This document shows, piece after piece, positions 22,477-34,400 of a stretch of 43,256 bases of DNA (positions are counted from its first letter, which is position 1; each line of letters opens with the position of its first letter). Location: IMG/VR virus record IMGVR_UViG_3300017763_000039, positions 1-43,256 of that record; one strand, given 5' to 3'. The notes under the pieces were generated by a model that was not told where the DNA came from, searched no databases, and saw nothing but the letters and a program-made list of their open reading frames with translations. Source of the stretch: a virus. The position numbers and the translations under genes are program-made.

Positions 22477-25400
22477 TGGCGGACAATCCCACAAACCCTT
22501 TAACCAATAACGAAGTTGTCAAACAGGGCACCAACGAGTACAGACGTACTGTACAGCACCTACCTGCTTTCTACAGGACGGACGCCAATCAACGTTTCCT
22601 GGCCAGCACGATGGATCCGTTGGTACAAAAAGGATCTTTAGAAAGACTTGATGGCTACATAGGCAGACAAGATGCCTACACCAGGGATGTCAGCGACAGG
22701 TACATCACTGCAACAAGCAGGGCCAGGTACGCATATCAGTTAGAACCCGCTGTCACCTACACGGACAGAGACACAACATCTGTGAATCCTGAAGACCAGG
22801 TCAAGTTCACTGGAACGTATGACGACTACATAAACCAGATCAAGTACCTGGGAGGTAATGTCAACAACCACGATAGACTTAACAAGGAAACTGTGTACAG
22901 TTGGAATCCTGCCATAGACTACGACAAGTTGGTCAACTACAGGGAGTACTACTGGATGCCGGATGGACCAGGCACCATAGAGATAGATTCTGTCGGACCA
23001 AGTGCGGTAGTAGAATATTCCGTAGAGAATTTGGCGCAAGGCGCTTATAACTTCACCCACAGGGAAAATGAAAACAATCCTATATTAACACTATACAGAG
23101 GTAACACCTACAAGTTCAACGTGAACGCCAAAGGACATCCGTTCTGGATAATGACGGAACCATACAAGAGCAAGGTATCTGCTGATGGCTCAACGTCAAC
23201 TATATTTGACACAGGCGTTACGAACAACGGAGTTGACTACGGAACAGTTACATTCACGGTTCCCACAACTGGTGCACCAAGCACTTTATATTACCAATGT
23301 GGTAACCATGATGCCATGTACGGCATCCTGCAGATAAAAGATGCCACGAGCACCACAGCAATAGATGTTGAAGATGATATCGTGGGTGCGAAAAATTACA
23401 GCCTACGTACTCTTGATCTATCAAACGGAATGAAGATCAAGTTCACGAAATCCTTGGTAGCGAGTGCGTACCAAGACAAGGAATACTACGTGGAAGGTGT
23501 TGGTGATGCAATAACACTCACAGATGTTGAGGATTTAATTACCCCAGGCTCATATGCGACAGAATCCACTATACTGTATGATCAGGTAGGATATGATTCA
23601 AGACCATACGCCAAAGCGTATTACACTCCTGAGAACAAAGATTACATAACGATCAAGAGGGATTCACAGGATCAGAACGCTTGGTCTAGATACAACAGAT
23701 GGTTCCATAGATCCATCATAGATGAAACAGCAAGGATCGGTGGTTTCACTCCCACGCTGAACGAGGACGACAGAGCAAAGAGACCTATTATAGAATTCGA
23801 TTCAGGATTGGCACTATACAACCATGGAACTGTGGCCAAAAAATCTGTCACGCTGTATGACACAGTAACAACTGACGCCTTCAGCACAGTGGTCAAACAG
23901 ACAGGTTACATCGTCGATGGAATAGCATTGGCGGATGGCATGAGGATAGTGTTTGCCGCGGACACAGACACACTGGTAAAAAATAAGATATATGATGTGA
24001 ACTTTGTGACAGCGGGAGACTCCACTCAAGTCATAAACTTGACAGAAGCGTCCGACGGCACCCCGGCAGACAATGATTCCATATTCATAGAGTTCGGAAC
24101 AACAAACCAAGGTAAGACTTTCCATTACGACAACACAACAGAAACTTTTATAGAATCACAAGAGAAGACAGGAGTGAACCAACAACCATTGTTCGCCATG
24201 TTCGACAACGACCACACACCGTTCGATGATGCCACAACGTATCCAAATTCAACTTTCGCAGGAGCGAAGGTTTTTGCTTTCGCAACATCAGACACAGCAA
24301 CCACAGATACTGTGCTAGGTATCAAAGTGAAATACAACACAATAAACAATGTCGGGGACATTGTGTTCGATTCGGACCACACGTCAGGAACATTTACCTA
24401 CAAGAGTGGAACACAAACGCTTACAAAAAATTTAGCCGAGGGACACTTGCACTACAGCACAGGCAGAAGCACACACAACTCGAGAAGTGCTTGGATAAAA
24501 AGAACGTCGGAAAGTAAGCAACGTGTCATACGTACATTCATAGTAGATGCCACAGAGAAACAGTTGTTCCCTATTGACTTCTACAAGGATTCAGCGGACC
24601 TAACAGATCTTGAAGTTTCTGTATCAGTTAACGGTACGAGAAAAACACTGACTACAGATTACACATTGGAGACCGGCACAAAAAACAAATACGTGAAATT
24701 CAACAAGGCACTAGAAGTTAATGATCAGGTCAGGATCGCTGGACACAGCAGTGTCGATAAAGTAGAAAATAAAGGAATATACGAGATACCAGAGAACCTG
24801 GCTACAAACAGTCTCAATGAACAGTTGGGCACATTCACGTTTGGACAAATTCTAAATCACGTAAAGGACATACTAGACAAGAATCAAGATGTGAATGGAG
24901 CGATACCAGGAGTGTCAAATCTTAGAGATAAACCAGATGCAAGATTAAAGGGTGGTAGCATACATCAGCACGAAGGATCTTTACTGCCTGCTATATTCAA
25001 TCTGTTAGATCAAGAGGCAAACTTTGTTACTTCATTAGATTACGCAGGTCATGAATACGAGAAATGGTACAACGCATTCCTTACTCACGCAACTGGCACA
25101 GCATACGAAGGTGTTGCGGCCGACAGAGTGGACGAAATCATCACAGCAATAACACCTGGCAGGAACAACAGTTTCCCGTTCTATTATGAGGACATGTTGG
25201 GTTGGGGAGAAAATGTATCAACTAGGTCATACTCGGTTATGGGATCATCGCAGACAGAATACGCACTTGATTCACAACATGACATCACTACATTGAACAA
25301 CAGGGCAGTGTACGTTTACCTCAATGACGTGCAATTATTACTGGGAACAGATTACACTTTCAGCACAACCAATGACAGCGTAGAGATCACAAAAGCACTG

Positions 25401-28400
25401 GCAGAAGGCGACAAGATTGTCATAAAGGATTACAGTGACACAACAGGAAGTTACATGCCACCATCTCCTACCAAATTGGGAATGTATCCTAGGTTCACTC
25501 CTGAGGTATTCACAGATACGACCTACATCACAGACACAGCAATGATCCGGAAGCACGACGGTTCCATAATAAAAGCATACGGTGATGAACGAGATGACCT
25601 AATAATTGAACTTGAAAAAAGGATCTACAACAATATAAAAGTCACGTACGACGCCGCATACATCGACATACATGATATCATGCCAAGTGCTTTTACGTCT
25701 ACAGAATACAAACTACAAGAAGTAGACAGTGTGATGGGGCCAGACTTCTATCAATGGGCAGGACGTAACAATGTTCAGTACATCAACAACACAGTTTTCT
25801 CAGAAGGATCACCATTCACTTACAACTATGCTAGGTCCAAAGGCAGGCTGATAGATGAGAATCTACCAGGACACTGGAGGGGCATCTACAAATATTTCTA
25901 CGACACTGACGCTCCGCATGTTAGACCATGGGAGATGTTAGGTCATTCGGAGAAACCAACGGATTGGGACGCAACATACGGAACTGCTCCGTACACCTCG
26001 GGCAACGATGTGTTATGGAACGCGGTTGCAACAGAACCAGGCAGATACGGCAAGCCTTTGATAAAAGACTACCTACCGGTAGATGCATCTGGAAACTTAT
26101 TAGATCCATTGGCGGCAGGACTAGTTGACAACTTTGACATACCAGGACGACAGAACGCTTGGAAGTTTGGTGATCAAGCACCAGCGGAGACGGCGTGGAG
26201 AAGATCCAGTGCTTATCCATTCACGGCCGTGAAGGCTTTGGCACTGACCAAACCCGCAAAATTCTTTTCAAACCTTTTCGATCCATCAAGATTGACAACC
26301 AATGTTGCTGGAAACCAGATTTACACAGAGACAGGAATAAGAAAAACATTAGCCACTGCCAGGTATCACTTAGAGACCGAAACAAATTTAGCAACGGGTG
26401 TAACAACAAAATACCAGACAGCGGGTTATCAACCGTATGTGGTCAATCACTTGATTTCAAAGAACTTGGATGCCAAGACCTTCTACTACGACAAGATGAA
26501 AAATCTAAGTGTTCAGTTGGCATACAAGTTGGGAGGGTTCACAGACAAGGACAACATTAAAATCTTAACAGACAGTGTGTCCCCGGGATCCAAATCAGGA
26601 TCAAAATTTATACCAGACGAAAACTACAAGATATTGTTCAGGACATCAAATCCTGTGGACAGTTTCCAATTCTCTGGTGTGCTGATAGAGAAGAACACGG
26701 ACATCAGTCAGGATGGTTCTACTGTACTAGGCGGATACAAGATATTAGGTTACAGCACAACTAAACCATATTTCAATTTCAACTATCCGGTCAAGACCAC
26801 AACGGCAACAGCGGTATCGACAGAAGGATCAACGGTAGTAGAACAGTATACCGCATACCAAGAAATTACGCAGACAATACCATATGGTCATGTATTCAAT
26901 ACCATACAGGACGTTACTGATTTCTTATTTGGATACGGACATTGGTTGGAATCACAAGGATTCCAATTCAACAAATTCTCAAATGAATTAAAAGAAACAC
27001 TGAATTGGGCGAACGCAGTCAGAGAATTCTTATTCTGGACCACGCAGGAATGGTCTCCAGGATCAGCGATAACCGTTTCACCGGCCGCTGACGGATTCGA
27101 ACTAAACACCAACAACAGCATTGTAGGGAAACTTAGGAACCTGGCAGGTGACTATTCACTTCTAGACTCAGGAGGCAGGAAGATAGACATCAGTGAGATA
27201 TCTACCAAACGAATAGGCAAGACTTTTGAACTGGGGATCAAGTCTGACACCATCGGACTTTACAACATAGCATTGAACACTGTTCAGAAGGAACACGTAT
27301 TGTTGTTTGACAACAGCACAGTGTTCGCGGACATAATATATGATCCATTCACAGGTTTCAGACAACAGAGATTGAAACTAGTTGGATGGAAGACAGCAGG
27401 ATGGAACGGTGACTACTACGCACCAGGTTTCGTATTCGATGCCGCACAGGTCACATACTGGATTGCCAACACAGACTACAGGATAGGCGACAGTGTAGAG
27501 TACCAAGGCAAGTTCTATGTGGCAAAATCTAATCACAACTCAGGATCAACCTTCGATAAAACCTATTGGACACTCAAGGATGAGAAACCAGCACCACAGT
27601 TGATACCAAACTTCGAGTACAAGATCGCACAGTTCAATGACTTCTATGAGATGGAGACCAACAACTTTGATGAATCGCAACAGCAGTTGGCACAGAGATT
27701 GACTGGGTACCAGAGCAGGGACTACCTGGAGAACCTATTCGTCAACGACGTTTCACAGTACAAGTTCTACCAAGGCTACATCAGGGAGAAGGGCACGCAG
27801 AACGCCATAGACAAGATCCTGAAGGCCAAGTACGAGGGCGAGGATATCTCACTCGACCTTTATCCGGAATGGATGATAAGGACAGGTAACTTCGGCAACA
27901 CAGATTCCATAGAGAACATACAGATCACACTGAAAGACGATGAGATCACGGCAGATCCACAGAGCATAGAGTTGTTGGACACGTCCAATGACACGGTGGA
28001 ATATACAAGATCAGATGCCATTGTCAAAGACAACTTCTACTACAAGCCAGTGGAGTACACAGCATCAGACACGTTCAAGAGATTGGACTACACCAAGCAA
28101 GGTGTCAGCAGGGACACAGCACAGGTGTTCAAGACAGCAGGATACCCGCAAGTTCAACAGGTGCAACACACAGCCTTCGACATAGAAGAGATCCTGGATT
28201 TAGACATGAACGCCATAACGGCCAATGACCTTGTATGGGTTGCCAACAAGAGCAACCTTGACTGGGACGTTTTAAGGATCACTAGTGCTGGCATAAAGAT
28301 AGCGAATCTACACTTAATAAACGATGCCTCACAGTTGGAGATCACTTTCACAGGTTCTCACAATCTGACAGCAGGTTCCACAACTACACAAGCGGACTAC

Positions 28401-31400
28401 TTTGGCATATCAAACAGTGAAGAAGCAACACTGAATGGCGTGTACCAGGTCAGTGCCACACCGGACCACAAAACGGTGATCATAGATTACGATGGCAACG
28501 TGGGATTCATTCCGGCACTGGAAGACGGCTCAACGGCAGACAGTTATGGAAACATCTACAAGTTCGTGTCTGTGAGATTGGCATCAATGGACAATGTAAA
28601 TGACTTGATAGATTTTGAAAATTACACAGACAAGGATGACGCCATAGAACAACCAGGAGACAAGGTGTTCGCAGATGCTGACAGCTCAGGACTGTGGCGT
28701 GTGTATGAGAAACAGGATCCATACACCACAGCGATAGTGTTATCGCCAGACGCCAGCACAGCAGAGCAGGAGTTCGGACACAGGATAGTGGCACGTAATG
28801 ACGGTAGGACAGTGATTGCGTCTGCTCCAGGCAAGGGCCAAGGTGAGGTACACTTCCTATTCAGGACCTCGTCTACAGCGGGTACTCTTTTACAATCACA
28901 GTCTGTAGGAACCATGACCGACAATGATGACAACACCAGTAGGTTAGGTGAATCACTGTCAATGAGTACAGACGAGAACTTCGTTGTTGCAGGAGCACCA
29001 TACACGAATGCAGTAGGTGCCGACGGTAGCACAAGATTTATTGACTCAGGACTGGTAAAAATTTACATATGGGATCCTAGCACGTTCAAGTATGGCATAC
29101 TAGACACAGTCAGAAGTCCTACTGATGGATCCACATTGAATGAGAATGCCAATTTTGGATGGGCACATAAAATTTCAGAACCAGGGACTAGTTCGGTAAG
29201 AACGACTCCTGACAAATACCTCTTCGTATCAGCACCGGGCCATGACAACGACAGGGGTCGGGTATACATGTACACATGGGGAGTGGGTGCAGACGGTTCC
29301 ACATATGACACATGGACACAGGACTACACAATAGAAGCACCAAACGGCGGTAGAGGCCAAAGATTTGGACACAGAATTCAAACGAATGACAACGGTGACA
29401 TACTTGCCGTTAGTTCCGTTGCACCAGGCAACGCTGGCAAGGTGGAGATATTCATCAAGACGTCACAGAGCAATGATGGTAGCACACAAAATTCATTCGC
29501 ACTGGCACAGACACTGACCGGGGTCACAAGCGATGGGTCATCTATAAACACAAAATTTGGCGAATCTATAGCAATGAGCAAAGATGGAACTACGCTGATT
29601 GTTGGAGCGCCTGGCGTTGATGGCACATCACATCCAGATGCAGGAGCGGTGTACTATTACAAATGGAATGCAGATGATTCCACAAACACCTACACCCTAC
29701 AACAGACCATAAGTGCTCCAGAATCAAGCACTAACATGAAGTTTGGCACAAGCATGGATATCAGCCATGATGGTACGAGAGTAATCATAGGTGCTGAAAA
29801 TTTTGCGAGCTCTAGAGAAATGAAATTTGACGCAGGGGAGACGACGTTTGACTTGCAGGACACTACCATAGTCGACAGCAACACGGGTTCGGGTGGGGCA
29901 TTCACGGCAACCATGTACAACACTAAATTTGTTTTGGATGACAGACTGATCACAGACAACGTCACAGTGAATGATGACTTTGGAAGAGGCGTCTGCGTAA
30001 TTGACGGTTCGGTCTACGTTGGAGCACCAAAAGACGATGGAAACACAACAACAGACGGAAGCACTAAAGTAGTGAATGACGGCACAGTGACCTGTTTCGA
30101 TCTTACAGTCAACGGAGAATATGCTTGGAAGAATCTAGTGACTGAGACTGCACTAATGGACACGGAAAAACTAGGAAAAGTTTTTGAATTCAATAAAAAA
30201 ACAAAACAATTACAGGATTACTATGACTTATACGATCCTATCAAAGGTAGGATACTAGGTATTGCAGACAGAGAGATTGATATCAAGACTGCGTGGGATC
30301 CAGCATCATACAACGTGGGACCAAAGGCCACTATCAAGACACCATGGGCGGAAGACCATAAAGGTGAGGTGTGGTGGGATCTTTCCACAGTAAAATGGTT
30401 GTGGTACGAACAGGACACGCAGGAATACAAACTCAACCACTGGGGACAGACATTCCCTGGTTCGAGCATAGACGTTTACGAATGGGTTGAATCAAGACTC
30501 CTACCAAGTGAATGGAACAACAGAGTCGAAGGCACAAGCTCAACGATATCAGGCATTGCACTGTATGGCGACGACTCAAATTACAGTGTGGTGCAGAAGT
30601 ACGATTCACGACTGGACAGTTTCGTGAACGTCTACTACTTCTGGGTAAAAGGCAAAACAACATTGCCTGACAACACACACAGGAAGAACACGGTGGCGTT
30701 CGTTGCCAACCTGATCACAAATCCTAGGGCATTTGATCACAAATACTATTCTATCACAGACACTAACAAATTCCTATTGAACAATATTTCTAATTTGACG
30801 AATGACGATGTAGTACTTAATGTGGATATAAGGACAAACACATTCGAGGGAGATTCACACAGCGTATGGAAGTTGGTCAGGGAAGGTGACGCCGACTACA
30901 GACCAGGAGTGCAAGTAGAGTCACGTTGGTGGGATTCGTTGATAGGTAAAAATACTGCGGGAGACATTGTACCAGATTTAAATCTTCCGTTAAACGAGAG
31001 ATACGGCAACAACGTCAGACCAAGACAGAGCTGGTATGTGGATAGGTATGACGCATTGAAAGAGATCATAGACTATGCAAACAGTGTATTAAAGAAAAAT
31101 CAACTAGTGGGACAGGTAAACCTAACAAACTTGGATTCCCAGGATCCAGAACCAACGTCACAGAGTCTAGAATGGGACGCTTCGGTGGACACATATGCAG
31201 AGTTGACATACATTAACACAGCAGACATATCAGGTACAGTGAAATATCTTGTGAAAGCGGATGAGACTGCCAACAACTACTGGGCAATATACACCTGGGA
31301 TGGCACGGAATGGTCGAGGACCAAGATACAAACGTACAACACTTCTGCATACTGGGGTTACACGGATTGGTACAAAGTTGACGGTGACATGATCCATGAT

Positions 31401-34400
31401 GAGAACACTAAAATTGACAAGCAGGTTACATACCAGTACGAACTTGACACGCTGGATATCGCGATAGGCAAGCACGTCAAAGTTACAAGTGCGGACACAG
31501 GTGGTTGGAAACTGTTCATGAAGACTGCAACAGGATGGGAAAACGTTGGAACAGAGAACGGTACAATTAGGTTAAGCACCAAACTTTACGACTACAGCCA
31601 AGACGCATCGGGTTTTGCAGGACAGGACAACTTCGATGACAATTTCTTTGATCAAGAGCCAAGCATTGAGACAAGGAAAATTTTGACTGCATTAAGGGAC
31701 GACATGTTCACGGACGAGTTAGCCGGAGAATACAACACATTGTTCTTTACAGGATTAAGAAAAGTTCTTTCTGAACAGACGTACGTAGACTGGATGTTCA
31801 AAACATCATTCATAAATGCTAAAAATTCTGTGAGGCAACTTGATCAGAGAAAAACATACACCACTGGCACGGACAGTTGGATAGAGAGCTACATCAATGA
31901 AGTCAAACCATTCCACACAAAATTAAGGGAATACAAACTAGGTTATGACAAAACAGAAACACAGGATGGCCTATTCTCGGACTTTGACAATCCCACTTTC
32001 TATGACGCGACAACAGGTAAGATCAGAAGTCTCAACGTTGATTCAGACACAGCGAAATTAACAGAGTTCCCATACCAGATGTGGTATGACTACCACAAAA
32101 AGTATGTGCAGTCTATCACTGTGACAGCAGGAGGTTCGGGATACGAGGTGGCTCCTACAGTAACCATACTGGGAGGAACGACAGGATCAACAGGACCGTT
32201 CCAGATACAGGCCACAAGTAGTTCAGGTGCGACTAGTGGACAGTTTGGATACTACTATCCGTTGTTCACGAGTGAGAAACAGGCCGAGATTTATGACGCA
32301 CAGAATTCAGGTTCAGGAACAACTAAACCTTACACATTTGATGGGTTGGATGGAACATTCTATGGCCCAACAGCGTCGGTTACAGAAGCACAATCCTCGA
32401 AATCAACTTTATACAAGATTTATGTCACGCCTACCACAACAGCGGCGACAGCCACTGCAATCATACAGGGTGGTGCAGTAACAAAAATTAATGTCACAGG
32501 GATAGGTGCGAATTACACAGCAACACCTACAGTTGTGTTGACAGGTGGTAAAAAAGATGGCACCACACCAACAGACACAGCCAAAGCATATGCGAACTTG
32601 AACAACGACCTTGTTAGAGATTTTGACACCACTATCAAGTTTGACAGGGTGTCAAGCACATCCAGGGTGGTGGACTGGGCGGCATCAACAGCCTACGCAT
32701 ACAACGACCTATTGAGATACAACAATGGACTTTACAAAGTTACAAACGCATTCACTTCAAGCACAGACTTCGACGACAACTCAGCAAGTGTATATAAGGT
32801 ATACGGTAACGAGACAGGATTGACAGCGGCTGACAGAACAAAAGGGTTCTACACACCAGGCTCAGGAATGCCGGGCAACGAACTAGACCAAGTGATGACT
32901 GGAGTTGACTACGGTGGGACGATGGTCACAGGATTGCTATTCAGCCAAGAGGCAGGATGGGACAAGGCGGGTTGGTATGACTTCCCATGGGACAACTACG
33001 GAAATTCAAGAGTCAAGGCGTTCAGGGCAGATGGTTCAACAGCGGCATACACATTTGACACAGCACCTACCAGCAGTGAAGTATATCAAGTGTACCTAAC
33101 ACAAGACGACAGTACACGTAAGAAACTTACAGACGTGTTCAGGGGCGACGGTTCAACAGTATCATTCACTATAAGTGAAACACCGGAAGCAAACGCACTT
33201 GTAGAGTTCATACCATTCGATGACGACGGCGTGCTTACACCAACAGATGACAGGACGTTAGATTCTTTAGTGAAAGGTGGCCTATTCACATCAGCACTGG
33301 GTCACGCACCTAGTGACATAGTTTTAGAGGGTGATGATTTCGTTTCTCCAGACACAAGTTACGCACCGGAAGAGGTTGTTCCTGGACAGTTGTTTGATAC
33401 CTTAGACATCAAGGTGTACACGTCACCGGAATCAGGTGTGCCATTCATAAGTGAGATGAACCACAGGGGGAATGGAAGCACAACAACATTCAGCATAGGC
33501 GACTATCCTGGATCTCTTGGGTCAGTCACAGTGTCTGTTGACGGTGTAGTACAGAAATTGACAACAAACTATACAGTCAACGTTGGTAACAAAACAATTA
33601 CATTTACATCAGCACCTGTAAACAACAGCATAATATCAACAAAAGTTTTTGCAATTTCAGGTGAGAACTACAGAGTGCTGAACACTTTTACAGGCGACGG
33701 AAGTACAACATCGTTCTTGACTTCTACAAGAGGAGAATTCAATTTAGATTCTACGTCATCGGACATCTACGTGACGGTGGACGGAGTTCCTACAACATCA
33801 TACACAACAACGACAACAGCAAATACAATCACTGTGGTATTCAATTCAGCACCAGCGGCAAGTTCTTACATACAGATAGCAGGTTTCAACAAGTCAACCA
33901 CAAGCACTAGAAGTTTTGCAAGTGTGAGGAATCAGGCAATTACGTATGACGGTGCAACAAACAGATACACCTTGACTTATCCACCGGGAGCGATAGGACC
34001 ATTCTCTGGTCTGACCACGGTCGAGTTGAACGGCAGAGTATTACGAGGACCGGACAACACCTACTACGTTGGAGACGGAAGCACATACACATATGGTGTT
34101 GTATCTGGATTAGAAGATGATTCAACAGTTGACCCGGCAAAAACAATTTCAAGTGCCAGCCAGGTACAAGTTTTTGTTAATGGAACCAAAAAAGATCTTA
34201 ATACGCACTACACTGTGGATGTTGGAAACAACAATATAGAATTTAACACAGCATCAGTTCCTACTTCAACAGATGTGATTTGTATTTCAACGTTAGTCGA
34301 TCATCAATACTACAATGAAGGAACGGATTTGATATTAGTGCCTAGTGCAATTACATCTCCTTACAGTCTGAGTGCAAGTGATGTATTATCAGTCACAACA

